From Mycobacterium sp. E787 (GTDB taxonomy: Bacteria; Actinomycetota; Actinomycetes; Mycobacteriales; Mycobacteriaceae): a stretch of DNA of 64,000 nucleotides. Shown here piece after piece: positions 44,696 to 55,861 of this stretch. The notes below the pieces were generated by a model, which was given only the letters and a program-made list of their open reading frames with translations, was not told where the DNA came from and did no database searches. Each line of letters begins with the position of its first letter. Position 1 is the first letter of the stretch. The DNA is taken from NCBI RefSeq assembly GCF_001668725.1, contig NZ_LZKL01000033.1, positions 124,001-188,000 of the forward strand, in the 5' to 3' direction. The position numbers and the translations under genes are program-made.

Positions 44696-44755
44696 ATGGA
44701 TACCGCCGGAAAGCCCGGAATGCTCGTAGTACTTAGTCAGCGCGTTGGTGGCTGA
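44696..44755 (+). CDS. ilvB attenuator leader peptide
   Basis: This 19-codon frame, MDTAGKPGMLVVLSQRVGG, begins next to the predicted transcription start and contains the control run Leu-Val-Val-Leu, with a further Val. An inner ATG at 44720 could also start it. It is followed by two alternative hairpins and a T-run terminator, all before ilvB. Low Leu- or Val-tRNA charging would stall the ribosome in the control codons and favour read-through. Attenuation upstream of actinobacterial ilvB operons is established; the details here are inferred. Confidence 0.75.
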   Translation: MDTAGKPGMLVVLSQRVGG

Positions 44756-44794
44756 CTGCTCTTCGGCATTCGCAGCAATCCAGCACCAACGCGC
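44740..44794 (+). promoter_or_regulatory. Anti/pause stem of the ilvB attenuator
   Basis: GCGCGTTGGTG at 44740-44750 pairs perfectly with CACCAACGCGC at 44784-44794. The left arm overlaps the end of the leader peptide, so ribosome position controls it. An alternative partner for the terminator arm is GGCTGACTGCT (44750-44760) with AGCAGCC (44806-44812). Confidence 0.6.
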
Positions 44795-44832
44795 AACCCT
44801 CGTTCAGCAGCCGAGCTGACGGGGGTTTTTTC
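44795..44832 (+). terminator. Rho-independent terminator of the ilvB attenuator
   Basis: AACCCTCGTTCAGC pairs with GCTGACGGGGGTT across a six-base loop and is followed by a run of T. It begins directly after the second arm of the preceding stem. It lies 63 bp before the ilvB start. Confidence 0.75.
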
Positions 44833-44894
44833 TTGCGCGGCAACGAAACATAACGCGAAGCGTGAACAGACGGGACAAGAGGGCGAGGACGACA

Positions 44895-46762
44895 GTGAGC
44901 GCACCCACCAAGCCACAATCACCCCGGCCGCCTGACGCGGCCGGCGTCGCCACCGACGCGGTGAAACCGGCCGCAAACACGCCGGCGACCGCACCGAAAC
45001 GCGTTGGGCCCGAGCAACTTACCGGGGCCCAGTCGGTGATTCGGGCGCTGGAGGAACTCGACGTCGAAGTGATCTTCGGGATTCCCGGCGGCGCCGTGCT
45101 GCCGGTGTACGACCCGCTGTTCGACTCGAAAAAGCTGCGCCACGTGCTCGTTCGTCACGAGCAGGGTGCCGGTCACGCCGCCAGCGGATACGCGCACGCC
45201 ACCGGCAAGGTCGGCGTGTGCATGGCGACGTCGGGTCCGGGCGCCACCAACCTGGTCACCCCGCTGGCCGACGCCCAGATGGACTCGATCCCCGTCGTCG
45301 CCATCACCGGGCAGGTCGGGCGCGGCCTGATCGGCACCGACGCCTTCCAGGAGGCCGACATCTCGGGCATCACGATGCCGATCACCAAGCACAACTTTCT
45401 GGTGCGGTCGGGCGACGAGATTCCACGGGTGATCGCCGAGGCGTTCCACATCGCGCGCTCGGGACGCCCGGGCGCGGTGCTCGTCGACATCCCCAAGGAC
45501 GTGCTGCAGGGCCAGTGCACTTTCAGCTGGCCGCCCCGCATGGACCTGCCCGGCTACAAGCCGAACACCAAGCCGCACAACCGGCAGATCCGCGAGGCCG
45601 CCAAGCTGATCGCGACCGCGCGCAAACCGGTGCTCTACGTCGGGGGCGGGGTCATCCGCGGCGAGGCGACCGAGCAGCTGCGCGAACTGGCCGACCTGAC
45701 CGGCATCCCCGTGGTCACCACGCTGATGGCCCGCGGCGCGTTCCCGGACAGCCATCCGCAGAACCTGGGCATGCCCGGCATGCACGGCACGGTGGCCGCG
45801 GTGGCGGCGCTGCAGCGCAGCGACCTGCTGATCGCGTTGGGCACCCGGTTCGACGACCGGGTGACCGGAAAGCTGGACTCGTTCGCCCCGGAGGCGAAGG
45901 TCATCCACGCCGACATCGACCCGGCCGAGATCGGCAAGAACCGGCACGCCGACGTGCCGATCGTCGGCGACGTCAAGGCCGTCATCACCGAGCTCATCGC
46001 GATGCTGCGCCACCACGACGTGCCCAAAGACCTCGAGCTGACCGACTGGTGGGCGTATCTGCGCAGCGTCCAGTCCACCTACCCGCTGAGCTACGGCCCG
46101 CAGAGCGACGGCAGCCTGAGCCCCGAGTACGTGATCGAGAAGCTCGGCGAGATCGCCGGCCCGGATGCCGTCTACGTCGCCGGGGTGGGTCAGCACCAGA
46201 TGTGGGCCGCGCAGTTCATCTCCTACGAGAAGCCGCGCACCTGGCTGAATTCCGGCGGGCTGGGCACCATGGGGTTCGCCATCCCGGCGGCCATGGGCGC
46301 CAAGATCGCCCGCCCGGACGCCGAGGTGTGGGCGATCGACGGGGACGGCTGCTTCCAGATGACCAACCAGGAGCTGGCCACCTGCGCGATCGAGGGCGCA
46401 CCGATCAAGGTGGCGCTGATCAACAACGGCAACCTGGGCATGGTGCGCCAGTGGCAGACGCTGTTCTACCAGGAGCGTTACTCGCAGACCGACCTGGCCA
46501 CCCACTCGCACCGGATCCCCGACTTCGTGAAGCTGGCCGAGGCGCTGGGGTGCGTCGGATTGCGTTGCGAGCGCGAGGAAGACGTGGTCGACGTGATTCA
46601 GGCGGCCCGGGCGATCAACGACCGCCCCGTGGTGATCGACTTCATCGTCGGCGCCGACGCGCAGGTGTGGCCGATGGTGGCCGCGGGCACCAGCAACGAC
46701 GAGATCCAGGCCGCGCGCGGCATTCGCCCGCTGTTCGACGACGAGACCGAAGGGCACGCCTG

Positions 46763-46763
<1 letters not shown>
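44895..46763 (+). CDS. ilvB: Acetolactate synthase large subunit
   Basis: The product is 622 residues from GTG 44895 ([11 protein letters not shown], as in M. tuberculosis IlvB1 with GAGGAC upstream); an ATG at 44862 would add 11. The catalytic glutamate is in [16 protein letters not shown]. The thiamine diphosphate motif is [19 protein letters not shown] to [27 protein letters not shown] is also typical. It makes acetolactate or acetohydroxybutyrate, the first step of Val/Ile/Leu synthesis. It has a proline-rich variable N-terminus. The ilvN gene follows with a TGATG overlap, and the operon has an attenuator. Confidence 0.97.
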
Positions 46764-48317
<1,554 letters not shown>

Positions 48318-48335
48318 GGATCGGCTGCGCCGAAA

Positions 48336-48382
48336 CGTAAACCTTTGCGACCGTTTTCGGCGTGTCGTCGCAAACGTTTACG
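48336..48382. terminator. Inverted repeat between convergent ilvC and wrbA
   Basis: CGTAAACCTTTGCGAC pairs with GTCGCAAACGTTTACG (15 of 16). The loop is 15 bases. It lies between two convergent genes and overlaps the wrbA stop codon, so it could terminate both. No T-run is seen. Confidence 0.5.
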
Positions 48383-48980
48383 TGTCGCGGAGCCGGTCGG
48401 CGACAGCCACCACCCGGCGGGCCAAGTGGTCCAGCGCGTTGTTGGTCGCCTCGTCGAACTCGTGGATGTTGTCGTGGGTGGCCACCAGGCTCACCCCGTA
48501 CGGGTTGCCGTCGACGAACTTGACCGGATCGGTGTATCCCGGCGGCACGATGATGCCGCCGAAATGCATCAGGGTGACGTAGAGGGCCACCAGGGTGGTC
48601 TCCTGGCCGCCGTGCAGCGTGTTCGACGACGTGAAGCCCGCATAGACCTTGTCGGCGAGCTTGCCTTCGGCCCACAGCCCGCCCAGCGAGTCGAGGAAGG
48701 CGCGCAATTGCGCGGCGGGCGAACCGAAGCGGGTCGGCGAGCCGAAGATCACCGCGTCGGCCCACACGATGTCGTCGCCGGTGGCCGCCGGGAGGCCCTT
48801 GGTGGCTTCGTAATTCGCGGTCCACGCCGGGTTGTGCGCGAACGAACCCGGGTCCTGGGTTTCGGCGACGTGGCGCAGCCGCACCTCCGCCCCCGCGGCC
48901 TCGGCCGCCGCGGCGACGCGCCGGGCCATCGCGGTGCCGTGACCGGTGGCCGAGTAGTAGATGATCGCGAGTTTGGTCAT
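48378..48980 (-). CDS. wrbA: NAD(P)H:quinone oxidoreductase, WrbA type
   Basis: This 200-residue protein starts at ATG 48980 in an ATGA overlap with the upstream FAD gene. The flavodoxin-like fold is shown by LAIIYYSATGHGTAMARRVA, the FMN phosphate loop, then FGSPTRFGSPAAQLRAFLDS and GFTSSNTLHGGQETTLVAL. WrbA proteins reduce quinones by two electrons with FMN. It is co-transcribed with a Rv2997-like oxidoreductase. The 3' end lies in an inverted repeat. Confidence 0.9.
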   Translation of the reverse strand: MTKLAIIYYSATGHGTAMARRVAAAAEAAGAEVRLRHVAETQDPGSFAHNPAWTANYEATKGLPAATGDDIVWADAVIFGSPTRFGSPAAQLRAFLDSLGGLWAEGKLADKVYAGFTSSNTLHGGQETTLVALYVTLMHFGGIIVPPGYTDPVKFVDGNPYGVSLVATHDNIHEFDEATNNALDHLARRVVAVADRLRDT

Positions 48981-50416
48981 GGGGTCAGCGTAGGCATGTC
49001 GAGCCCGAATTCGCGGCGCAGCAACGTGCGCGCGGCGTAGTAACCGGACATGCCGTGCACGCCGCCGCCGGGCGGGGTTGCCGCCGAGCACAGGTACACC
49101 TTGGGAATGGGTGTGCTCCATGGGTTTATCCGCGGCGTCGGGCCGGCGATCGCGCGCCGGGCGGAGTTGCCGCCCATCCCGATGTCGCCGCCGACGTAGT
49201 TGGCGTTGTGGTCGGACATCCGGGCGGCGGGTACGGCGCGCGCGGCCAGCACGATGTCGCGGAAGCCAGGCGCGAACCGCTCGACGGCGGCGGTGACGGC
49301 CTCGGTCGCGTCGAGGGTGGAGCCCGACGGCACGTGGGCGTAGGTCCAGAACGGGCGGCGGCCCGCGAGGTCGATGCGGTCGGGGTCGGCGATGTGCGGC
49401 GACGCGGCCAGCACCATCGGCCACCGCGCGTGGCGCCCGGCGGCGATGTCGGCCTCGGCCTGTGCCATCTGCTCGCGGGTGCCGCCGAGATGCAGGGTCG
49501 GCGCCCGCGCCAGCCGCGGGTCCGACCACGGGATGTCCTCGCTGAGCACGAAATCGACCTTGGCGACCCCGGGTCCGAACGTGTAGTGGCGCAACGCCGT
49601 GGCGTAGCGGTCCGGAAGTGCGTCACCGTAGATCCGCAGCAGGGCGGTGGGTGCGGTGTCGAACGCGACGACCCCCTCTGGCGGCCCGGTGACTTCGACA
49701 CCGGCCGTGAGTTCGCCGCCGTGCGCGCGCAGGTCGGCGATCAGCGCATCGGTGATCGCCTGGCTGCCGCCGACGGGGATCGGCCAGCCGACCGAATGGG
49801 CGAGCGTAGCCAGCATGAGGCCGGCGCCGGCGGCCGTCAGCGACGGCATCCGCGAAATCACATGCGCGGCAACGCCGGTGAACAACGCGCGGGCGTCCGG
49901 CCCGGCCAGCGACCCCCAGGCGGGCGTCCCCTGCGCCACCATCCGCAGTCCGAGCCGCAACGCCGACGGCAAAGAGCGCGGCACCGAACGCTTGTCGCCC
50001 AACAGCAACCCCACGACGTCTTCGGAGCGCTCGACCAGTGGGCCCAGCAGCCGCCGCCAGGACGCGCCGCGCTCCAGCTCCGCGCAGGTGCGCCCGAGAT
50101 CGCGGTAGGCGATCGCGGCCGGGCGGCCGGGCAGCGGGTTGGCGTAGGAGATCTCCGGGACCGCCAGCCGCACGCCGCGCGCGGGCAGGTCGAACGCCGC
50201 GAAGAACGGCGACGCCAGCGCCAGCGGGTGAACCGCCGAGCACACGTCGTGTGAAACTTCTGGGAATCCGATGTCAGCCGCCGTGCGCGCGCCGCCTCCG
50301 AAGGTCGGCTGGGCCTCGACGACGTGCACTTTCAGCCCCGCGCGGGCGCAGATGACGGCCGCGGTGAGCCCGTTGGGTCCGCTCCCGACGATGGTCACGT
50401 GCGAGGTCACGTCCAC
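48977..50416 (-). CDS. FAD-dependent oxidoreductase, phytoene-desaturase superfamily (Rv2997-like)
   Basis: This 479-residue protein starts at GTG 50416. The FAD motif is TIVGSGPNGLTAAVICARAG, and the C-terminus has PGGGVHGMSGYYAARTLL, the end motif of CrtI-like amine-oxidase-type desaturases. VCSAVHPLALASPFF is typical of a non-carotenoid subgroup. It is equivalent in length and position to M. tuberculosis Rv2997. The substrate is unknown; the link to carotenoid synthesis here is superfamily-level only. wrbA overlaps its 3' end. Confidence 0.85.
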   Translation of the reverse strand: MDVTSHVTIVGSGPNGLTAAVICARAGLKVHVVEAQPTFGGGARTAADIGFPEVSHDVCSAVHPLALASPFFAAFDLPARGVRLAVPEISYANPLPGRPAAIAYRDLGRTCAELERGASWRRLLGPLVERSEDVVGLLLGDKRSVPRSLPSALRLGLRMVAQGTPAWGSLAGPDARALFTGVAAHVISRMPSLTAAGAGLMLATLAHSVGWPIPVGGSQAITDALIADLRAHGGELTAGVEVTGPPEGVVAFDTAPTALLRIYGDALPDRYATALRHYTFGPGVAKVDFVLSEDIPWSDPRLARAPTLHLGGTREQMAQAEADIAAGRHARWPMVLAASPHIADPDRIDLAGRRPFWTYAHVPSGSTLDATEAVTAAVERFAPGFRDIVLAARAVPAARMSDHNANYVGGDIGMGGNSARRAIAGPTPRINPWSTPIPKVYLCSAATPPGGGVHGMSGYYAARTLLRREFGLDMPTLTP

Positions 50417-50433
50417 CGGTCAATTACAGCCGA

Positions 50434-50439
50434 TAGGCT
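50434..50439 (+). promoter_or_regulatory. -10 hexamer TAGGCT, leaderless serA
   Basis: TAGGCT is followed by six bases and GTG 50446. The divergent gene starts 30 bp away on the other strand. Confidence 0.55.
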
Positions 50440-50445
50440 GGCCGC

Positions 50446-52032
50446 GTGAATCTGCCTGTGGTACTCATTGCCGACAAACTCGCCGAATCAACCGTCGCCG
50501 CCCTGGGGGACCAGGTGGAGGTGCGCTGGGTCGACGGGCCCGACCGGCCGAAGCTGCTGGCGGCCGTGCCCGAGGCCGACGCGCTGCTGGTGCGCTCGGC
50601 CACCACGGTCGACGCCGAGGTGCTGGCCGCCGCCCCCAAGCTGAAGATCGTCGCCCGCGCCGGCGTCGGGCTGGACAACGTCGACGTGGACGCCGCGACC
50701 GAGCGCGGCGTGCTGGTGGTCAACGCCCCGACGTCGAACATCCACAGCGCCGCCGAACACGCGTTGGCGCTGCTCCTGTCCGCGGCGCGGCAGATCCCGG
50801 CGGCCGACGCCACGCTGCGGGAGCACACGTGGAAACGGTCGAAATTTTCGGGCACCGAGATCTTCGGCAAGACCGTCGGTGTCGTCGGGCTGGGGCGGAT
50901 CGGCCAGCTGTTCGCCCAGCGGATAGCGGCCTTCGGCACCCACGTGGTCGCCTACGACCCGTACGTGCCGCCGGCCCGGGCCGCGCAGCTCGGCATCGAG
51001 TTGCTGCCCCTGGACGACCTGCTGGCCCGCGCCGACTTCATCTCGGTGCACCTGCCGAAGACACCGGAGACCGCGGGCCTGATCGACAAGGAGGCGCTGG
51101 CGAAGACCAAGCCGGGCGTCATCATCGTCAACGCGGCGCGCGGCGGCCTGGTGGACGAGGCGGCGCTGGCCGAGGCCATCGGCAGCGGGCACGTTCGGGC
51201 CGCCGGCCTCGACGTGTTCTCGACCGAACCCTGCACCGACAGCCCGCTTTTCGAGCTCCCGCAGGTGGTGGTCACACCGCACCTGGGCGCGTCCACCGCC
51301 GAGGCCCAGGACCGAGCCGGCACCGACGTGGCCGAAAGCGTGCGGCTGGCGCTGGCCGGTGAGTTCGTGCCCGACGCGGTCAACGTCGGCGGCGGCGTGG
51401 TCAACGAGGAGGTGGCGCCCTGGCTGGACCTGGCGCGCAAGCTCGGCGTGCTGGTCGCCACCCTGTCCGACGGGCCGCCGGTGTCGCTGTCGGTGCAGGT
51501 GCGCGGCGAGCTGGCTTCCGAAGACGTTGAGGTGCTGAAGCTTTCGGCCCTGCGCGGGCTGTTCTCGGCCGTCGTCGAGGGGCCGGTCACGTTCGTCAAC
51601 GCGCCGGCGCTCGCCGCCGAACGCGGCGTTTCCGCCGAGATCGCGACGGCGTCGGAAAGCCCCAACTATCGAAGCGTGGTCGATGTGCGGGCCGTGACCC
51701 ACGACGGTTCGGCCGTCAACGTCGCCGGCACGCTCGCCGGGCCGCAGCAGGTGCAGAAGATCGTGCAGATCAACGGTCGCCACTTCGATCTGCGCGCCGA
51801 AGGCACCAACCTGATCGTGCACTACGTCGACCAGCCGGGCGCGCTCGGCAAGATCGGCACCCTGCTGGGCGGCGCCGGGGTGAACATCCATGCGGCCCAG
51901 CTGTCCGAGGACGCCGAGGGTCCGTTCGCGACGATCCTGCTGCGCCTCGACCAGGACGTGCCCGAGGATGTGCGGGCGGCGATCGCGGCCGCGGTGAGCG
52001 CCAAGAAGCTCGAGGTGGTTGACCTCTCGTGA
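50446..52032 (+). CDS. serA: D-3-phosphoglycerate dehydrogenase (long form)
   Basis: This 528-residue protein has the NAD-binding [17 protein letters not shown] and the catalytic residues in [14 protein letters not shown] and [15 protein letters not shown]. After about residue 310 come the intervening (ASB) domain and a C-terminal ACT domain ([20 protein letters not shown]) that senses serine. It catalyses the first step of serine synthesis. It is the same size and architecture as M. tuberculosis SerA1. leuB follows after a 49-bp repeat-like spacer. Confidence 0.97.
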   Translation: MNLPVVLIADKLAESTVAALGDQVEVRWVDGPDRPKLLAAVPEADALLVRSATTVDAEVLAAAPKLKIVARAGVGLDNVDVDAATERGVLVVNAPTSNIHSAAEHALALLLSAARQIPAADATLREHTWKRSKFSGTEIFGKTVGVVGLGRIGQLFAQRIAAFGTHVVAYDPYVPPARAAQLGIELLPLDDLLARADFISVHLPKTPETAGLIDKEALAKTKPGVIIVNAARGGLVDEAALAEAIGSGHVRAAGLDVFSTEPCTDSPLFELPQVVVTPHLGASTAEAQDRAGTDVAESVRLALAGEFVPDAVNVGGGVVNEEVAPWLDLARKLGVLVATLSDGPPVSLSVQVRGELASEDVEVLKLSALRGLFSAVVEGPVTFVNAPALAAERGVSAEIATASESPNYRSVVDVRAVTHDGSAVNVAGTLAGPQQVQKIVQINGRHFDLRAEGTNLIVHYVDQPGALGKIGTLLGGAGVNIHAAQLSEDAEGPFATILLRLDQDVPEDVRAAIAAAVSAKKLEVVDLS

Positions 52033-52081
52033 GGCGAGCCGGCGACGATGCGGAACGAAGCGAGGACAAGGAGCGGCGCCG
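52033..52081 (+). repeat. Intercistronic repeat-like spacer between serA and leuB
   Basis: The spacer includes GACGATGCGGAACGAAGCG and then AGGACAAGGAGCGGCGCCG. It provides the ribosome site AAGGAG of leuB. The wording resembles small interspersed units that I recall before many mycobacterial starts (GATGC-GAGCGAAGCGA). The family name is not certain. Confidence 0.45.
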
Positions 52082-53092
52082 ATGAGGTTGGCGGTGATCG
52101 GCGGCGACGGGATCGGGCCGGAGGTGGTGGCCGAGGCCGTCAAGGTCCTTGACGCCGTGGTGCCGGGCGTGGCGAAGACGAGCTACGACCTCGGCGCGCG
52201 CCGTTTCCACGCCACCGGCGAGCTGCTGCCGGACTCGGTGCTCGCCGAATTGCGCGAGCACGACGCCATCCTGCTCGGCGCGGTCGGCGATCCGTCGGTG
52301 CCCAGCGGCGTGCTGGAGCGAGGTTTGTTGCTGCGCTTGCGGTTCGAACTGGATCACCACGTGAACCTGCGACCGGGCCGGCTCTACCCGGGGGTGAGCA
52401 GCCCGCTCGCGGGGAACCCAGAGATCGACTTCGTCGTCGTCCGCGAGGGCACCGAGGGGCCCTATACCGGTAACGGCGGTGCGATCCGCGCCGGAACGCC
52501 CCACGAAGTGGCCACCGAGGTCAGCCTGAACACCGCGTTCGGCGTGCGCCGCGTGGTGCAGTACGCGTTCCAGCGGGCGATGCAGCGGCGCAAACACGTG
52601 ACGCTGGTGCACAAGAACAACGTGCTGACGTTCGCGGGCAAGCTGTGGTCGCGGATCGTCGCCGAGGTCGCCGACGAGTATCCCGACGTCGAGGTGGCGT
52701 ACCAACACGTCGACGCGGCCACCATCTTCATGGTCACCGACCCCGGCCGCTTCGACGTGATCGTCACCGACAACCTGTTCGGCGACATCATCACCGACCT
52801 GTCCGCGGCGGTGTGCGGCGGAATTGGCTTGGCCGCCAGTGGAAACATCGACGCCACCCGGTCCAATCCCTCGATGTTCGAGCCGGTGCACGGCAGCGCA
52901 CCTGACATCGCCGGTCAGGGCATCGCGGACCCGACCGCGGCGATCATGTCGGTGGCGCTGCTGCTCGCCCATCTCGGCGAGGACGAGGCCGCCGCCCGGG
53001 TGGACCGTGCGGTCGAGCATCACCTGGCGACTCGCGGGACGGAACGGCTCGCCACCAGCGCCGTCGGCGAACGGATCGCCGCCGCGCTTTAG
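52082..53092 (+). CDS. leuB: 3-isopropylmalate dehydrogenase
   Basis: This 336-residue protein starts at ATG 52082 ([20 protein letters not shown]). [17 protein letters not shown], the catalytic [13 protein letters not shown] and the metal site in [19 protein letters not shown] are all present. It oxidises 3-isopropylmalate for leucine synthesis. It is shorter at the N-terminus than enterobacterial LeuB, as in other mycobacteria. The stop codon lies within the first unit of a 55-bp tandem repeat. Confidence 0.96.
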   Translation: MRLAVIGGDGIGPEVVAEAVKVLDAVVPGVAKTSYDLGARRFHATGELLPDSVLAELREHDAILLGAVGDPSVPSGVLERGLLLRLRFELDHHVNLRPGRLYPGVSSPLAGNPEIDFVVVREGTEGPYTGNGGAIRAGTPHEVATEVSLNTAFGVRRVVQYAFQRAMQRRKHVTLVHKNNVLTFAGKLWSRIVAEVADEYPDVEVAYQHVDAATIFMVTDPGRFDVIVTDNLFGDIITDLSAAVCGGIGLAASGNIDATRSNPSMFEPVHGSAPDIAGQGIADPTAAIMSVALLLAHLGEDEAAARVDRAVEHHLATRGTERLATSAVGERIAAAL

Positions 53093-53214
53093 TGGCGACC
53101 GCGAGCGCGGCGTAGCCGGGGGAAGCGGGTCGCCCTCGGTGCTTTAGTGGCGACCGCGAGCGCGGCGTGGCCGGGGGAAGCGGGTCGCCCTCGGTGCTTT
53201 AGTGGCGACCGCGA
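53086..53214 (+). repeat. 55-bp tandem repeat (2.3 units) covering the leuB stop codon
   Basis: Units begin at 53086, 53141 and 53196 (partial), each opening GCTTTAGTGGCGACCGCGA. The first two full units differ by one base (GTAGCC versus GTGGCC). The core GAGCGCGGCG-AGCCGGG and GAAGCGGGTCGCC also occurs at 35607 and, inverted, at 30077. Perfect copies of this length may vary in number between strains. Confidence 0.9.
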
Positions 53215-53267
53215 ATGGCAGTTTCCACAGGGCTGACACCGGCCGCGGTAGCGCGGAAAACGACCAT

Positions 53268-53273
53268 TAGGCT
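53268..53273 (+). promoter_or_regulatory. -10 hexamer TAGGCT, leaderless start of the FAH gene
   Basis: TAGGCT is followed by seven bases and ATG 53281, which supports that start over an upstream frame. Confidence 0.55.
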
Positions 53274-53280
53274 CAGGCAA

Positions 53281-54081
53281 ATGCGCCTTGGTCGAATCGC
53301 CAGTCCGGACGGTGTCGCCTTCGTCAGCATCGAGGGCGAACTCGACAATCCCGCCGGCATGGTCGCGCGGGAGATCGCCGAGCACCCCTTCGGCACGCCG
53401 AACTTCACCGGTCGCTCCTGGCCGCTGGCCGACGTGCGACTGCTGGCGCCGATACTGGCCGGCAAGGTGGTTTGCGTCGGCAAGAACTACGCCGACCACA
53501 TCGCGGAGATGGCCGGTTTCGCAACCGGCCCCGCTGCGGAGGATCCGATCATCTTCCTCAAACCCAACACCGCGATCATCGGACCCAATGCGCCGATTCG
53601 GTTGCCCGCCAACGCCTCACCCGTGCACTTCGAGGGCGAGCTGGCCGCGGTGATCGGCCGGCCGTGCAAGGACGTCACGGCCGCCCAGGCCGCCGACAAC
53701 ATCCTCGGCTACACGGCCGCCAACGACGTCTCGGCGCGCGACCAACAAAAGGCGGACGGCCAATGGACCCGCGCCAAGGGCCATGACACCTTCTGCCCGG
53801 TCGGACCGTGGATCGTCACCGATGTCGATCCGGCGGACCTCGAATTGCGCACCGAGGTCAACGGCGAGGTGAAACAACACAGCCGGACCTCGCTGATGAT
53901 CCACGACGTCGGCGCGATCGTGGAGTGGATCTCGGCCGTGATGACCCTGCTGCCGGGCGATCTGATCCTCACCGGAACCCCGGCGGGCGTCGGCCCCATC
54001 GAGGACGGAGACACGGTCTCGGTCACCATCGAGGGCATCGGAAGCCTCGTCAATCCCGTTGTGCGAAAAGGAAAGTCGTGA
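53281..54081 (+). CDS. Fumarylacetoacetate hydrolase family protein (Rv2993c-like)
   Basis: This 266-residue protein has the FAH fold motifs: [29 protein letters not shown], the metal-binding [35 protein letters not shown] and [15 protein letters not shown]. The family includes isomerases and hydrolases of 2-hydroxyhepta- or acylpyruvate compounds. The substrate is not assigned here. Its stop overlaps the gltX start (GTGA), so it is probably co-translated with glutamyl-tRNA synthetase. Confidence 0.9.
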   Translation: MRLGRIASPDGVAFVSIEGELDNPAGMVAREIAEHPFGTPNFTGRSWPLADVRLLAPILAGKVVCVGKNYADHIAEMAGFATGPAAEDPIIFLKPNTAIIGPNAPIRLPANASPVHFEGELAAVIGRPCKDVTAAQAADNILGYTAANDVSARDQQKADGQWTRAKGHDTFCPVGPWIVTDVDPADLELRTEVNGEVKQHSRTSLMIHDVGAIVEWISAVMTLLPGDLILTGTPAGVGPIEDGDTVSVTIEGIGSLVNPVVRKGKS

Positions 54082-55532
54082 CAGTACGCGTCCGGTTCTG
54101 CCCGTCGCCGACCGGCACCCCACACGTGGGGATGGTCCGCACCGCGCTGTTCAACTGGGCGTACGCCCGACACACGGGCGGCACCTTCGTCTTTCGTATC
54201 GAGGACACCGACGCGCAGCGCGACACCGAGGAAAGCTACCTGGCGCTGCTCGACGCGCTGCGCTGGCTCGGCCTCGACTGGGACGAGGGGCCCGAGGTCG
54301 GCGGGCCTTACGGCCCGTACCGGCAGTCGCAGCGCAGCGAGATCTATCGCGACGTGGTGGCCAGGCTGCTCGAGTCCGGACAGGCCTACTACGCGTTCTC
54401 GACGCCGGAGGAGGTCGAGGCGCGCCACATCGCGGCGGGCCGCAATCCCAAGCTGGGCTACGACAACTTCGACCGGCAGCTGACCGACTCGCAGCGCGCG
54501 GCGTATCTGGCCGAGGGACGTCAGCCGGTGGTGCGGCTGCGCATGCCCGACGAAGACGTCGGCTGGGACGACCTGGTGCGCGGGCCGACGACCTTCGCGG
54601 CGGGCACCGTGCCCGATTTCGCACTGACCCGCGCCAGTGGAGAACCGTTGTACACCTTGGTGAACCCGGTCGACGACGCGCTGATGAAGATCACCCACGT
54701 GCTGCGCGGCGAGGACCTGCTGCCCTCGACGCCGCGGCAGCTGGCGCTGTATCAGGCGCTGATCCGGATCGGCATCGCCGAACAAACCCCGCAATTCGCG
54801 CACTTGCCAACGGTATTGGGGGAGGGCACCAAGAAGCTCTCCAAGCGCGACCCGCAGTCGAATCTGTTCGCGCACCGCGACCGGGGCTTCATCCCCGAGG
54901 GTTTGCTCAATTACCTTGCGCTGCTGGGCTGGGCGATCGCCGATGATCACGACCTGTTCAGCCTCGACGAGATGGTGGCCGCTTTCGACGTCGTCGACGT
55001 CAATTCCAACCCGGCCCGCTTCGACCAGAAGAAGGCCGACGCCCTGAACGCCGAACACATCCGGATGCTGGACGCCGGCGACTTCGCCACCAGGCTGCGG
55101 GACTTCTTCGCTGTGCACGGCCACGACACCGGGCTCGACGAGGCCGGATTCGCCGTGGCCGCCGAGCTGGTGCAGACCCGCATCGTCGTCCTCGGCGACG
55201 CGTGGGATCTGCTGAAGTTCCTCAACGACGACGAGTACGCGATCGATCCGAAGGCCGCCGGCAAGGAGCTCGGCCCGGACGCCGTCACGGTGCTGGACGC
55301 GGCCCTGGCCGCGCTGGACGGCGTGGCGGACTGGACGACCGGCGAAATCGAGGCCGCCCTCAAGGCCGCGCTCATCGAGGGTCTGGGCCTCAAACCACGC
55401 AAGGCGTTCGGTCCGATCCGGGTCGCGGCGACGGGAACGACGATCAGCCCGCCGTTGTTCGAATCCCTGGAGCTGCTGGGCCGCGACCGCAGCCTGGCGC
55501 GGTTACGGGCCGCGCGCGACGATGCGGTCTGA
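54078..55532 (+). CDS. gltX: Glutamyl-tRNA synthetase
   Basis: This 484-residue class I synthetase starts at GTG 54078, overlapping the FAH stop. The HIGH-type motif is in [13 protein letters not shown] and the KMSKS-type motif is [11 protein letters not shown] near 255. It charges tRNA-Glu and, as the non-discriminating form, also tRNA-Gln. The gatCAB genes in this window then amidate the product. The two tRNA genes follow directly, for the same two isoacceptors. Confidence 0.97.
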   Translation: MTVRVRFCPSPTGTPHVGMVRTALFNWAYARHTGGTFVFRIEDTDAQRDTEESYLALLDALRWLGLDWDEGPEVGGPYGPYRQSQRSEIYRDVVARLLESGQAYYAFSTPEEVEARHIAAGRNPKLGYDNFDRQLTDSQRAAYLAEGRQPVVRLRMPDEDVGWDDLVRGPTTFAAGTVPDFALTRASGEPLYTLVNPVDDALMKITHVLRGEDLLPSTPRQLALYQALIRIGIAEQTPQFAHLPTVLGEGTKKLSKRDPQSNLFAHRDRGFIPEGLLNYLALLGWAIADDHDLFSLDEMVAAFDVVDVNSNPARFDQKKADALNAEHIRMLDAGDFATRLRDFFAVHGHDTGLDEAGFAVAAELVQTRIVVLGDAWDLLKFLNDDEYAIDPKAAGKELGPDAVTVLDAALAALDGVADWTTGEIEAALKAALIEGLGLKPRKAFGPIRVAATGTTISPPLFESLELLGRDRSLARLRAARDDAV

Positions 55533-55635
55533 GTTTTTGGTAGTCTGCACTGCGGTTCACAAAGGCCGCTACGGCTGGCCACACCGGCTGCAGGACACTG
55601 CAGAACCGTTGTGACCAGCGGTTTTAGGCCGCCAA

Positions 55636-55707
55636 TGGGGTATGGTGTAATTGGCAACACAGCTGATTCTGGTTCAGCCATTCTAGGTTCGAGTCCTGGT
55701 ACCCCAG
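55636..55707 (+). tRNA. tRNA-Gln (CTG anticodon)
   Basis: The acceptor arms TGGGGTA and TACCCCA pair fully. The anticodon stem GCTGA/TCAGC closes the loop TTCTGGT with anticodon CTG. The TTCGAGTC T-loop is present. The encoded 3' end is GCA, so CCA is completed after transcription. It lies downstream of gltX and 72 bp before tRNA-Glu. Confidence 0.93.
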
Positions 55708-55779
55708 CAAGGTCGCTGCACGATCAGCGATTAGGTGCGCCTTCCCGGGTGAGCTATGCTGGCAGCTCGGATCGGTTCT

Positions 55780-55852
55780 GGCCCCGTCGTCTAGCGGCCT
55801 AGGACGCCGCCCTCTCACGGCGGTAGCGTGGGTTCGAATCCCATCGGGGCTA
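55780..55852 (+). tRNA. tRNA-Glu (CTC anticodon)
   Basis: Acceptor arms GGCCCCG and CGGGGCT pair, with one G-T at the end. The anticodon stem CCGCC/GGCGG encloses CTCTCAC with anticodon CTC. The T-loop TTCGAAT is present. It forms a pair with the tRNA-Gln gene after gltX, as in M. tuberculosis. Confidence 0.93.
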
Positions 55853-55861
55853 CAACACGTT

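Noticed and set aside
44919..46757. 612-residue minus-strand frame opposite ilvB
   Set aside because: It is the antisense of a strongly conserved acetolactate synthase and lacks any recognisable domain.
55533..55635. Possible small RNA upstream of tRNA-Gln
   Set aside because: The sequence has short imperfect complementarities but no convincing promoter-terminator pair; it is most likely the tRNA promoter region.
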